The notes below the pieces were generated by a model, which had not been told where the DNA came from, searched no databases, and saw nothing but the letters and a program-made list of their open reading frames with translations. This document shows, piece after piece, positions 27,800-37,117 of a stretch of DNA of 64,000 nt. Source of the stretch: Chitinophagales bacterium (lineage in GTDB: Bacteria; Bacteroidota; Bacteroidia; Chitinophagales; Chitinophagaceae); assembly GCA_020636575.1 (NCBI GenBank), contig JACJXP010000001.1, forward strand, positions 1,426,001 to 1,490,000. The letters are read 5' to 3'. The first letter of the stretch is position 1; each line of letters begins with the position of its first letter. The translations under genes and the position numbers were made by a program.

Positions 27800-28254
27800 C
27801 GAACGAAGAATTGAAATCACTTATATCAGGAGTACTTCCTTCCGCTACTTATGAAGAAGGAACTGAATGGCTGACCCTGAATATGGAACCAACTGAATGG
27901 CCCGAAGTTGCAAAAAAACTCCGTAGCGACGAACAGCTTTTCTTCGATTATCTTTTTTGTCTTACATGTGTTGACTGGAAAACCCATTTGACCATGGTAT
28001 ATCACCTGTCTTCTACCAAACACAGGCAGACCATAGTTGTAAAATCAAAACTGGATAGAAATAAACCGGAAATAGAAACCGTATCCAATATCTGGCGAAC
28101 AGCTGAATTCCATGAAAGAGAAGTGTATGAAATGTTCGGAGTGAGTTTTTTAAACCACCCAGATCTTAGATTATTGATCTTACCAGATGGATGGGAAGGC
28201 AAGAATCCACTAAGAAAAGATTTTGAAGATCCTGTAAATATGATCAAACTATAA
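27796..28254 (+). CDS. nuoC: NADH-quinone oxidoreductase subunit C
   Basis: 152-residue 30-kDa-type subunit. The C-terminal signature EVYEMFGVSFLNHPDLRLLILPDGW, ending PLRKDFEDPV, is intact. It is separate from nuoD rather than fused as NuoCD. Four-base overlap with nuoB and a two-base gap to nuoD. Confidence 0.96.
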   Translation: MTNEELKSLISGVLPSATYEEGTEWLTLNMEPTEWPEVAKKLRSDEQLFFDYLFCLTCVDWKTHLTMVYHLSSTKHRQTIVVKSKLDRNKPEIETVSNIWRTAEFHEREVYEMFGVSFLNHPDLRLLILPDGWEGKNPLRKDFEDPVNMIKL

Positions 28255-28256
28255 AA

Positions 28257-29390
28257 ATGTACAGGCAAACCGATATAATAGAAGATAACAGGGACACCGC
28301 CCAGGGTAACTTTGTTATTAATGTCGGCCCGCAACACCCGGCTACACATGGTGTGCTGCACCTGGTGATCACATTGAATGGAGAAACCATCCAAAAAATT
28401 GAACCACACCTTGGTTATATCCACCGTTCCATCGAGAAAATGTGTGAGAGCCTCAGCTATCGGCAGTTCATTTATGTTACCAGCCGGATGGATTATTTAT
28501 CTGCACATATTAATAATCATGCCTGTTCTTTATGCGTAGAAAAAGGGTTACAGGTAGAAATTCCGCCAAGGGCACAAGTGATCAGGGTGTTGATGGATGA
28601 ACTCACAAGAATTGCATCTCATGAATTATGGTGGGGAGCTATGGCAATGGATCTGGGGGCATTTACGCCTTTCTTTCATGCATTCAGAGAGAGAGAAACG
28701 ATCAATGATATTATGGAAGAAACCTGCGGGGCCAGGTTGACCATGAATTATATGGTACCCGGGGGTGTGATGCATGATATTCACCCAAACTTTCAAAAAA
28801 GGGTAAAAGATTTCATGCAACTATATAAAAAGAAGATCAATGAATATGATGAGTTAGTAACGGGCAATGTGATCTTTCAGAACCGTATGAAGGGTGTTGG
28901 AGTTATTTCAGCAGAGGATGCTGTTTCCTATGGTTGCACCGGCCCGGTTGCAAGAGGCAGTGGTGTAAGCAGTGATATCCGGAAAATATACCCTTACGAG
29001 ATATATGATAAATTGGAGTTTGACGAGGTGCTGGAAACAGGTGGCGATTCATTTGCAAGATATATGGTTCGCATCAGGGAGATGCAGCAATCTATAAGGA
29101 TCGTTGAGCAACTGATTGACAATATTCCAGAAGGTGATTTTATGACCAAAACAAAAGCAGTGCTGAAGTTGCCCAAAGGCGAATTTTATTCAAGAGTGGA
29201 AACAGCAAGAGGTGAACTGGGAGTTTATATTGTGAGTGAAGGGGCAACCACTCCTTACCGGATCAAATTCCGTTCACCGGGTTTTTCTAACCTTTCCATT
29301 TTGGATAAGATGGTAAGAGGCGGAAAGATCGGTGACCTGATCGCAGCGATGGGAACATTGGATTTAGTAATACCGGATATTGATAGATAA
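28257..29390 (+). CDS. nuoD: NADH-quinone oxidoreductase subunit D
   Basis: 49-kDa-type subunit, 377 residues, lining the quinone pocket together with NuoB. It opens with GPQHPATHGVLHLVITLNGE and contains HLGYIHRSIEKM, and keeps the DYLSAHINNHA segment and the C-terminal FRSPGFSNLSILDKM. Only three bases separate its stop from nuoH. In a 14-gene operon nuoE, nuoF and nuoG would stand here, so there is no room or remnant for them. Confidence 0.98.
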   Translation: MYRQTDIIEDNRDTAQGNFVINVGPQHPATHGVLHLVITLNGETIQKIEPHLGYIHRSIEKMCESLSYRQFIYVTSRMDYLSAHINNHACSLCVEKGLQVEIPPRAQVIRVLMDELTRIASHELWWGAMAMDLGAFTPFFHAFRERETINDIMEETCGARLTMNYMVPGGVMHDIHPNFQKRVKDFMQLYKKKINEYDELVTGNVIFQNRMKGVGVISAEDAVSYGCTGPVARGSGVSSDIRKIYPYEIYDKLEFDEVLETGGDSFARYMVRIREMQQSIRIVEQLIDNIPEGDFMTKTKAVLKLPKGEFYSRVETARGELGVYIVSEGATTPYRIKFRSPGFSNLSILDKMVRGGKIGDLIAAMGTLDLVIPDIDR

Positions 29391-29393
29391 ATA

Positions 29394-30470
29394 ATGTGGA
29401 GTTTATCACATATCACCAATGAGATACACGAATGGCTTAGCAGCACATTCAACCCTACCTGGACACTTATTTTTGAAATGGTGCTGGCGGGAGTTGCTGT
29501 GATCGGTTTGTTTGCTGTATTAGGATTGGTGTTGGTGATCATGGAAAGAAAGGTTTCTGCCTGGATGCAGATAAGACTGGGTCCTAATCGTGTAGGTCCG
29601 AAAGGAATATTGCAATCAACAGCAGATACAATTAAACTAATGGTAAAAGAAGGAATGACTCCTTCTGGTGCTGATAAATTTTTATTCAACCTGGCACCTT
29701 TTATTGCCATGATCGTTGCCATGCTATTGATGGCGCCGCTGGCATTTGCCAAAGACTTTCAATTATGGGATCTGAATATCGGGGTGCTATTTGTTTCAGC
29801 CATCTCTTCTCTTTCTGTTATCAGCATCTTGATGGCAGGCTGGGCCAGTAATAATAAGTATTCACTACTGGGTGCCATGCGAAGCGGTGCCCAGATCGTT
29901 AGCTATGAATTATCTGCTGGTCTATCCGTTCTTTCGATCGTTGTGCTGGCAGGCAGCCTGAGTGTTTCAGATATTATCAATTCACAGGCTGATGGATGGT
30001 GGATCTTTAAAGGGCATATCCCGGCTATCATTGCATTTATCACATTTATTATTGCGGTGACTGCTGAAACCAACCGGGCGCCTTTTGATCTGGCAGAAGC
30101 TGAATCAGAATTGACAGCCGGTTTTCATACAGAATATTCGGGAATGAAGTTCGCCTTGTTTTTCCTGGCAGAATATGTGAATGTATTTATTGTATGTGCT
30201 ATTGGCGCCACACTATTTTTAGGTGGGTGGATGCCCCTGCATATCGGGAGTTGGGATGGGTTTAATCATGCAATGGACTATATACCTTCCAGTATCTGGT
30301 TCTTTGGAAAAACGTTTTTCCTGATATTCCTGATCATGTGGTTCCGGTGGACTTTCCCACGGTTACGTATTGATCAGTTACTGAACCTGGAATGGAAATA
30401 TTTATTGCCGATCAGTATGATCAATCTTTTATTGATAACAGCGATGGCAATTTTAAAATGGCATTTTTAG
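29394..30470 (+). CDS. nuoH: NADH-quinone oxidoreductase subunit H
   Basis: Membrane subunit of 358 residues with eight or so helices at the interface with the quinone chamber. Signatures: MERKVSAWMQIRLGPNRVGP after the first helix and ETNRAPFDLAEAESELTAGF in the loop that touches NuoD and NuoB. Family length is normal. It directly follows nuoD. Confidence 0.98.
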   Translation: MWSLSHITNEIHEWLSSTFNPTWTLIFEMVLAGVAVIGLFAVLGLVLVIMERKVSAWMQIRLGPNRVGPKGILQSTADTIKLMVKEGMTPSGADKFLFNLAPFIAMIVAMLLMAPLAFAKDFQLWDLNIGVLFVSAISSLSVISILMAGWASNNKYSLLGAMRSGAQIVSYELSAGLSVLSIVVLAGSLSVSDIINSQADGWWIFKGHIPAIIAFITFIIAVTAETNRAPFDLAEAESELTAGFHTEYSGMKFALFFLAEYVNVFIVCAIGATLFLGGWMPLHIGSWDGFNHAMDYIPSSIWFFGKTFFLIFLIMWFRWTFPRLRIDQLLNLEWKYLLPISMINLLLITAMAILKWHF

Positions 30471-30471
30471 A

Positions 30472-30951
30472 ATGAAGTTTATTGTAAAATATATAAAGGA
30501 TATATGGGGGGCGATAACATCTCTCTTGAAAGGTATGAGGAGGACGCTTTATTATTTTACACATCATAAAGAGATCATCACCCAGCAATATCCTGATAAC
30601 AGGGATACGCTGAACTTGCCGGAAAGATTCAAAGGCGAGGTAGTGATGCCGCATGATGAGAATAATGAACATCGTTGTACCGGATGTCAGGCTTGTGAAC
30701 TCGCCTGTCCAAACGGAACGATCAAAGTGATCTTTAAGAATGAGATCAATGCGGAAGGGAAAAAGAAAAAGGCTATTGACAAACTGGTTTACCATCTTGA
30801 ACTATGTACCATGTGTAACCTGTGTATTGAAGCATGCCCGAGTGATGCGATCAAAATGGCACAGACATTTGAACATAGTGTGTTTGACAGGAACCAGTTG
30901 ACCAAGATTTTAAATAATCCAGGATCTAAGATCATGGAAGGTGTAGAATAA
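30472..30951 (+). CDS. nuoI: NADH-quinone oxidoreductase subunit I
   Basis: Ferredoxin-like subunit with two [4Fe-4S] clusters, 159 residues. Ligands are C69-x2-C72-x2-C75-x3-C79 and C112-x2-C115-x2-C118-x3-C122, each followed by Pro in the usual way. In complexes without NuoEFG this is the exposed end of the electron wire, so it is the probable docking site for a soluble donor. One base separates it from nuoH and nuoJ on either side. Confidence 0.98.
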   Translation: MKFIVKYIKDIWGAITSLLKGMRRTLYYFTHHKEIITQQYPDNRDTLNLPERFKGEVVMPHDENNEHRCTGCQACELACPNGTIKVIFKNEINAEGKKKKAIDKLVYHLELCTMCNLCIEACPSDAIKMAQTFEHSVFDRNQLTKILNNPGSKIMEGVE

Positions 30952-30952
30952 A

Positions 30953-31471
30953 ATGAACGGATCAGATATCATATTTTACCTGCTGGCTGCTATGACATTG
31001 GTTTGCGGATTACTGGCTGTAACCACACGTCATATTTTCCGTGCTGCTGTTTTTCTTTTATTCTCATTGATAGGAGTAGCAGGGATTTACTTTTGGCTAC
31101 AATATGAGTTCATTGCAGCTGTACAGATCGTTGTTTATGCAGGGGGTATTGCGGTCCTGATCATCTTCTCCATTTTTTTGACCCAGCAAGCTGGTGACAA
31201 ACTTCCCAAACAAAGAATTGACAGAAAAATATTTGGCGCATTAGCTGCATTTTGCGGCTTTGCATTGGTGATGATCCAGGTGTATGGCCATACTTTTTTT
31301 GAAACAGAAGAGGGGGAGGTGACAGTTTCAGTTTTTAATATCGGAAAGAAAATGCTGAGTATAACAGATGGAGGTTATGCCCTGCCTTTTGAAATTATAA
31401 GTATGCTGCTATTGGCAGCCATGATAGGATGTATTGTCATTGCATTGCGAACTAAAAAAGAAAATTCATGA
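30953..31471 (+). CDS. nuoJ: NADH-quinone oxidoreductase subunit J
   Basis: 172-residue membrane subunit with five helices. The conserved third helix region (EFIAAVQIVVYAGGIAVLIIFSIFL), which contains the pi-bulge involved in coupling, is present. It overlaps nuoK by four bases (ATGA). Confidence 0.95.
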   Translation: MNGSDIIFYLLAAMTLVCGLLAVTTRHIFRAAVFLLFSLIGVAGIYFWLQYEFIAAVQIVVYAGGIAVLIIFSIFLTQQAGDKLPKQRIDRKIFGALAAFCGFALVMIQVYGHTFFETEEGEVTVSVFNIGKKMLSITDGGYALPFEIISMLLLAAMIGCIVIALRTKKENS

Positions 31472-31782
31472 TGCAACCGGGATTGTATCACATATTATTT
31501 ATCAGTACGGCCCTGTTCTTTATAGGCGTTTATGGGTTTTTGACCCGGAAAAACCTGGTGACTATGCTCATGAGTATTGAACTGGTCCTGAACAGTGTGA
31601 ACCTGAACTTTATCGCCTTTAATAAATATCTATGGCCACATAAAATGGATGGTTTGTTTTTTACACTATTTATTATTGCTATTGCGGCAGCAGAGGCTGC
31701 TGTGGCTATTGCGATCATTATTAATCTGTATCGGAGCCATAATTCTATTAATGTTGAAAATGCCGAAGAGTTAAAATACTGA
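31468..31782 (+). CDS. nuoK: NADH-quinone oxidoreductase subunit K
   Basis: 104-residue three-helix subunit of the proton-translocating arm. It contains the conserved helix-2 glutamate (MLMSIELVLNSVNLNF) and the helix-3 glutamate (IAAAEAAVAIAIIINLYR). The start overlaps the nuoJ stop; a second ATG follows at once, so the exact first Met is uncertain by one codon. Confidence 0.96.
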   Translation: MMQPGLYHILFISTALFFIGVYGFLTRKNLVTMLMSIELVLNSVNLNFIAFNKYLWPHKMDGLFFTLFIIAIAAAEAAVAIAIIINLYRSHNSINVENAEELKY

Positions 31783-31787
31783 ACCGG

Positions 31788-33713
31788 ATGCCAGCTATCA
31801 TATACATATTAATTCCTTTTTTACCCCTTGCAGGATTTGTATTGTTGGGTCTGTTCGGGAAAAAGTACTTTAAGTCGGCTTCGGGCTGGATCGGCACTTT
31901 GCTGATGCTGGTTTCGTTTATCCTCGCTGTTTATGTAGCCTATGATTATTTTTCTGCCACATCCATATTTCCCAGGAACGTTCCGGTAAAATATACCTGG
32001 CTTGTTTTTTCTGAAAACATTTCCATTGATATGGGTGTCCTGCAGGATCCTATTTCGATGATGATGATCGTTGTTGTCACCTTCATTTCGCTGATGGTAC
32101 ATATTTACAGTTTGGGGTACATGAAAGGGGAAGAAAGGTATCCTACTTACTATTCCTTCCTTTCTCTGTTTACATTTTCGATGCTTGGGCTGGTGCTGGC
32201 ATCTAATCTTTTCCAAACCTATATTTTCTGGGAACTGGTAGGAGTGTCATCGTTCCTGCTGATCGGGTATTACTATGATAAACCCTCGGCAGTTGCAGCA
32301 GCTAAAAAAGCATTCATTGTTACACGGTTTGCTGACCTGGGTTTCCTGATCGGGATATTAGTGATCGCCAATACATCTGATACATTAGATTATAATACAT
32401 TAATTGCTACACTAACATCAACTGGTTCTGAACAGGCAAGTTCTGCGGCAGCCAGTACATTTTTGGGAGCTTCAGCTTTAACATGGGGTACAGCATTAAT
32501 ATTTATCGGAGGTGCCGGTAAAAGCGCCATGTTTCCTTTGCATATCTGGTTGCCTGATGCAATGGAAGGCCCCACACCTGTGTCTGCATTGATACATGCG
32601 GCAACCATGGTTGTGGCAGGTGTTTACCTGGTGGCAAGATTGTTCCCGATATTCTCGATCAATACACCTGCAGTATTGGATATTGTTGGGTGGGTAGGAG
32701 CTATCTCAGCCGTTTTTGCAGCGATCATTGCCTGTACACAAACTGATATTAAAAGAATATTGGCTTATTCCACCATGTCGCAGATCGGTTATATGATGTT
32801 TGCCCTGGGTGTTGCCGGATATGGCGGCGAATCTGGATTGGGTTATACAGCTTCCATGTTTCATCTCTTTACACATGCTATGTTCAAAGCGTTGTTGTTC
32901 CTTGGCGCCGGTGTAGTGATCCATTATGTGCATAGTAATGATATGAAAGACATGGGTGGACTGCGCAAGAAAATGCCGGTTACCCACATTACTTTTTTGA
33001 TCGCCTGTCTGGCGATAGCAGGTATCCCTCCGTTTGCCGGCTTTTTCAGCAAAGAAGAAATTTTGCTGGCAGCATATAACGGGAATACAATTATTTACTG
33101 GATCGCTTTGATCACCTCAGGTCTTACAGCTTTTTATATGTTCCGCTTATACTTCAGCATATTCTGGAACAAACCTTACCAGGCAGATCATCATTCGGGA
33201 CATAAAAGTGAAGGCGGTTGGATCATGCTTTTTCCTTTACTGGTGTTAGCATTGGGAGCCGCCGGAAGTGGTTTTATTCCTTTTGGAAAATATATAAATA
33301 CAGATGGTATTCCGCTGGAATCACATTTTCATTTGCAGTTTTCAATATTGCCGGTTGCATTAGGTCTTGCCGGAATATTTATGGCAATGTGGCTATATAA
33401 AAAGCAGAATAACAGACCTGAGAAACTGGCCGCATCATTAAACGGATTTTATAAAGCAGCGTATCATAAGTTTTATATTGATGAGATCTATTTGTTCGTC
33501 ACTAAAAAGATCATATTCAATTTAATTGGCCGACCGGCGGCATGGTTTGATAAAAATGTGGTGGATGGCCTGGTAAACCTGGCAGGCAATACAACAACTG
33601 CCGTTTCAGAAAGCATTAAAAAATTACAATCGGGAAGGATACAACAGTATGCCATATACTTTTTATTTGGTGCCATTGGACTGGCCATATTGTTTATCTA
33701 TATCTGGAAATAA
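31788..33713 (+). CDS. nuoL: NADH-quinone oxidoreductase subunit L
   Basis: 641-residue distal antiporter-like subunit with about 15-16 helices and the C-terminal lateral helix. Conserved elements: FFWELVGVSSFLLIGYY, IGGAGKSAMFPLHIWLPDAMEGPTPVSALIHAATMV with the pumping lysine, and the broken-helix region AYSTMSQIGYMM. Length and order are normal for a proton-pumping complex I. Confidence 0.97.
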   Translation: MPAIIYILIPFLPLAGFVLLGLFGKKYFKSASGWIGTLLMLVSFILAVYVAYDYFSATSIFPRNVPVKYTWLVFSENISIDMGVLQDPISMMMIVVVTFISLMVHIYSLGYMKGEERYPTYYSFLSLFTFSMLGLVLASNLFQTYIFWELVGVSSFLLIGYYYDKPSAVAAAKKAFIVTRFADLGFLIGILVIANTSDTLDYNTLIATLTSTGSEQASSAAASTFLGASALTWGTALIFIGGAGKSAMFPLHIWLPDAMEGPTPVSALIHAATMVVAGVYLVARLFPIFSINTPAVLDIVGWVGAISAVFAAIIACTQTDIKRILAYSTMSQIGYMMFALGVAGYGGESGLGYTASMFHLFTHAMFKALLFLGAGVVIHYVHSNDMKDMGGLRKKMPVTHITFLIACLAIAGIPPFAGFFSKEEILLAAYNGNTIIYWIALITSGLTAFYMFRLYFSIFWNKPYQADHHSGHKSEGGWIMLFPLLVLALGAAGSGFIPFGKYINTDGIPLESHFHLQFSILPVALGLAGIFMAMWLYKKQNNRPEKLAASLNGFYKAAYHKFYIDEIYLFVTKKIIFNLIGRPAAWFDKNVVDGLVNLAGNTTTAVSESIKKLQSGRIQQYAIYFLFGAIGLAILFIYIWK

Positions 33714-33727
33714 CTATTAAGTGTTGA

Positions 33728-35209
33728 ATGAACTTATTACTGATCATATTGGCCCCTTTACTAACAGCCCTTGCTGTGCTGGTCTGCCGGAATAAAGAAC
33801 AGGTGAAATGGACCGCTTTGGCCGGCAGCCTGGCGCAGCTGATCCTTGCCTTCCTTCTTTATTTTGCCTTTCGTCATGAAAAGGAATCAGGTGAACCTGC
33901 TCAAATGCTTTTTCAACAGGATTATGCATTATTCAAGAATCCGAATATTCACTTCCATATTGGTGTGGATGGTATTTCTGTGGCTATGATCCTGCTCACT
34001 GCCTTTGTTGTGATCGCAGGAGTATTGGTGTCATGGAACATTGAGAAGATGACCAAAGAATTTTATTTTCTGCTCATTCTTCTTGCCTTAGGCGCTTATG
34101 GTTTCTTTATTTCGTTGGATCTTTTTGTGTTATTCTTCTTCCTTGAAATATCTGTTATACCTAAGTATCTGCTTATTGGTGTGTGGGGAAGTGGCAAAAA
34201 AGAATATAGTGCCAATAAGCTTGCCCTGATGTTAATGGGAGGATCGGCGCTTATCCTTGTGGGTATATTGGGATTATATTTTTCATCTGGCGGCAGTTTT
34301 AATATTCTTCAGCTTGCAAATACAAATATCCCGGGGTCCACTCAGAATTACATTTTCCCGTTGCTTTTTGCAGGTTTTGGTGTATTCACTGCACTATTTC
34401 CATTACATACCTGGGTACCCGATGGACACTCATCAGCACCCACTGCCGGTTCCATGTTCCTGGCCGGTATATCCATGAAACTGGGCGGATACGGATGTCT
34501 CCGTGTAGCCGCTTATTTACTTCCTGAAGGGATGAAAGAATATGCCAATATCATTATTGTTCTTTCGGCTATTGCTATTCTATATGGTGCCTTTGCGACA
34601 ATGATGCAGAAAGACCTGAAGTACATCAATGCTTATTCATCCATCAGCCACGTCGGGTTTAGTATACTTGGAATTGCTATGCTTACACAAACGGCTGTAA
34701 CAGGCGCAGTGATGCAAATGATATCACACGGCTTGATGACAGCTCTTTTCTTCGCTGTGATCGGAATGATCTATGACCGTACGCATACAAGAATGGTAGC
34801 GGAAATGGGTGGACTGATGAGAATGCTGCCATTTATTTCAACTGTATTTTTTATTGTGGGTCTTTGTTCATTAGGCTTACCGGGATTAAGCGGCTTTGTA
34901 GCGGAGATGACAGTGTTCATGGGTTCGTGGGAGAATACAGGAGCCTTTTATAAGATAGCAACTATTGCGGCTGCTATGTCAATCGTTGTGACAGCAGTGT
35001 ATATATTAAGAGCTATCGGACAAACAGTGATGGGCCCGGTGAAAAAAGAAAGTTTCTTATCGCTGCCAGATGCAAAATGGAATGAAAAGCTGGCTGCCAT
35101 CATTTTGCTCGCAGGTATTTTAGCTATCGGTGTAGCGCCGGGATGGCTGAACGATCTGCTTAGACCCGAAACAGAACAGTTTATGCATAAAATATTAGGT
35201 GTTAAATAA
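33728..35209 (+). CDS. nuoM: NADH-quinone oxidoreductase subunit M
   Basis: 493-residue antiporter-like subunit. Recognised from FFFLEISVIPKYLLIGVWG (helix-5 glutamate), FPLHTWVPDGHSSAPTAGSM and YINAYSSISHVGFSILGIAM. Fourteen-helix topology is likely. 14-base gap from nuoL and 9 bases to nuoN. Confidence 0.97.
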   Translation: MNLLLIILAPLLTALAVLVCRNKEQVKWTALAGSLAQLILAFLLYFAFRHEKESGEPAQMLFQQDYALFKNPNIHFHIGVDGISVAMILLTAFVVIAGVLVSWNIEKMTKEFYFLLILLALGAYGFFISLDLFVLFFFLEISVIPKYLLIGVWGSGKKEYSANKLALMLMGGSALILVGILGLYFSSGGSFNILQLANTNIPGSTQNYIFPLLFAGFGVFTALFPLHTWVPDGHSSAPTAGSMFLAGISMKLGGYGCLRVAAYLLPEGMKEYANIIIVLSAIAILYGAFATMMQKDLKYINAYSSISHVGFSILGIAMLTQTAVTGAVMQMISHGLMTALFFAVIGMIYDRTHTRMVAEMGGLMRMLPFISTVFFIVGLCSLGLPGLSGFVAEMTVFMGSWENTGAFYKIATIAAAMSIVVTAVYILRAIGQTVMGPVKKESFLSLPDAKWNEKLAAIILLAGILAIGVAPGWLNDLLRPETEQFMHKILGVK

Positions 35210-35218
35210 AAGAACAGG

Positions 35219-36619
35219 ATGAGTGATTTTATCATATTGATGAAAAGTGAGTTGGTGGTCACCACCATCATCTTCCTGTTATTGTTTGTCAAGATCGGTA
35301 AGGGGATGCGTAATGAAAAACTATTGCCCTTGATCCAGGTACTGTTGCTTATTAATGTGCTCTTCAGTTTTGTTTTTAATAAAGAAGGAAGCCTTTTTGA
35401 TGGAATGTTCTCCACCACTTCTTTAATTGCATTTCAAAAAAGTATTTTAAGTCTTGCTGTTTATCTTATTTCATTACTCTGTTCGGTATGGTTAAAAAGA
35501 TCAGAACATTTGCCAGAGTTCTTTATGCTGATGCTTTCGGCTTTACTGGGTATGTTCTTTATGATCTCCAGTGGCAACCTGCTGATATTTTATTTGTCCC
35601 TGGAATTGTCTACAATACCGGTTGCTGCCATGGCAAACTTTGACCTGCAGAAAAGGGCATCTTCTGAAGGAGCTATGAAAATGATCCTTTCATCAGCATT
35701 CTCGTCAGGGATTTTATTATTTGGCATCTCACTGATATATGGTACAACAGGAACTATATTATTTTCTGAGATACCTGGTCAATTAGATGGTTCACCCATA
35801 CAGATACTGGCATTTGTTTTTCTCTTTACAGCATTTGCATTTAAACTTTCTGTAGTTCCATTCCATTTATGGACGGCCGATGTATATGAAGGGGCACCCA
35901 TCGCTACCACATCATTTTTGTCTGTAGTTTCCAAAGGGGCGGTGGCTTTTATTTTCATTACAGCATTGTATAAAGTATTTCAGCCGCTGGAGGAAACATG
36001 GTACCTGATGCTGGTGATACTTTCTATTGCCACCATGGTGATCGGTAACCTGTTTGCCTTGCGGCAAAAGAATATCAAGCGATTCCTTGCTTTTTCATCC
36101 ATTGCACAAGTTGGTTTTATTTTAGTGGGTATCAGTGCTGGTAATGAAATAGGAATTTCATCTGTTGTTTTCTTTATTCTGGTTTATGTATTCTCTAACC
36201 TTGCTGCATTTGGTGTGGCAGATGTCATCTCAGCAGCATCTGGTAAAGAAAGTATTGATGATTATAAAGGATTATACAAAACCAACCCCTTCCTGAGCTG
36301 GATCATGACGCTGGCACTGTTTTCATTGGCAGGGATTCCGCCGACAGCAGGATTCTTCGGAAAATTATTCCTGATCTCTGCCGGTGCGGCAAAAGCCAAT
36401 TACATCTATATTATTATCGTTGCGCTGAACATGATTGTTTCCCTGTATTACTACCTGATCGTTGTTCGGGCCATCTTTATTGATAAGAATGAACAACCTA
36501 TAGATAAAATAGCGATCAGTAAGACTGTAAAACTGGCTTTGATCATCTGCGGTGCAGGTATAATATTGCTTGGGTTGCTGAGTTGGATATATGAACATAT
36601 ACAATCATTGACTGTATAA
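35219..36619 (+). CDS. nuoN: NADH-quinone oxidoreductase subunit N
   Basis: 466-residue antiporter-like subunit that completes the membrane arm. Motifs: FYLSLELSTIPVAAMANFD with the helix-5 glutamate, FAFKLSVVPFHLWTADVYEGAPIATT and FLAFSSIAQVGFILVG. Last recognised complex I gene; an unrecognised small gene follows after 11 bases. Confidence 0.97.
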   Translation: MSDFIILMKSELVVTTIIFLLLFVKIGKGMRNEKLLPLIQVLLLINVLFSFVFNKEGSLFDGMFSTTSLIAFQKSILSLAVYLISLLCSVWLKRSEHLPEFFMLMLSALLGMFFMISSGNLLIFYLSLELSTIPVAAMANFDLQKRASSEGAMKMILSSAFSSGILLFGISLIYGTTGTILFSEIPGQLDGSPIQILAFVFLFTAFAFKLSVVPFHLWTADVYEGAPIATTSFLSVVSKGAVAFIFITALYKVFQPLEETWYLMLVILSIATMVIGNLFALRQKNIKRFLAFSSIAQVGFILVGISAGNEIGISSVVFFILVYVFSNLAAFGVADVISAASGKESIDDYKGLYKTNPFLSWIMTLALFSLAGIPPTAGFFGKLFLISAGAAKANYIYIIIVALNMIVSLYYYLIVVRAIFIDKNEQPIDKIAISKTVKLALIICGAGIILLGLLSWIYEHIQSLTV

Positions 36620-36630
36620 AAAGAATTGCA

Positions 36631-37008
36631 ATGCCTCTCAATAAAAATCATGAATTTGAAGAACTGGACGGAGTGAAATGTGGTATCGTTGAGAAAAATG
36701 TTTCACCCGAACGGTTGGCTTTTCTCAAAGAATTGCTTGAGTATAACGGCTATACAGTGGTAGCTGTTCCAAGTCCACCTCCTAAAGCTGCTCCTGTTCC
36801 CAAAACTGCTGAAGGAGAGCAACCTGTCGCACCGCCTCCCCCTCCTCCTGAAACATTTACTGTTGGAGTTACCGACTATACATTTAATTGGGTAAATGCC
36901 ATTTTTGGTCGTTTACTCAAAACCCAAAACGGCCATATTGTAACCCTCGCCTACTGGCAGCAAAATGACCCTGTAAGTCATGATGAAACTCCCTATTATG
37001 AAGTCTAG
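36631..37008 (+). CDS. Small proline-rich hypothetical protein after nuoN
   Basis: 125 residues, not recognised. N-terminal domain of about 50 residues (FEELDGVKCGIVEKNVSPERLAFLKELLEYNGYTVVAV), a Pro/Ala linker (about 50-75) containing six consecutive prolines, then a C-terminal domain of about 50 residues (FTVGVTDYTFNWVNAIFGRLL, ending TPYYEV). No signal peptide or membrane helix. It starts 12 bases after the nuoN stop and is probably on the same transcript, but no role in complex I is established. Confidence 0.78.
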   Translation: MPLNKNHEFEELDGVKCGIVEKNVSPERLAFLKELLEYNGYTVVAVPSPPPKAAPVPKTAEGEQPVAPPPPPPETFTVGVTDYTFNWVNAIFGRLLKTQNGHIVTLAYWQQNDPVSHDETPYYEV

Positions 37009-37117
37009 GTGATCATTACTCCCCTGTATTGGTGATAATAATCAAGGTTTTCTCTGACCTGTGTTTTTAATATTTAGCCGATTGATTACTACCTCTGTAT
37101 TGTTTAAATAAAGCAAT

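Noticed and set aside
29391..29393. Search for nuoE/nuoF/nuoG remnants between nuoD and nuoH
   Set aside because: Only three bases separate the genes; no fragment exists.
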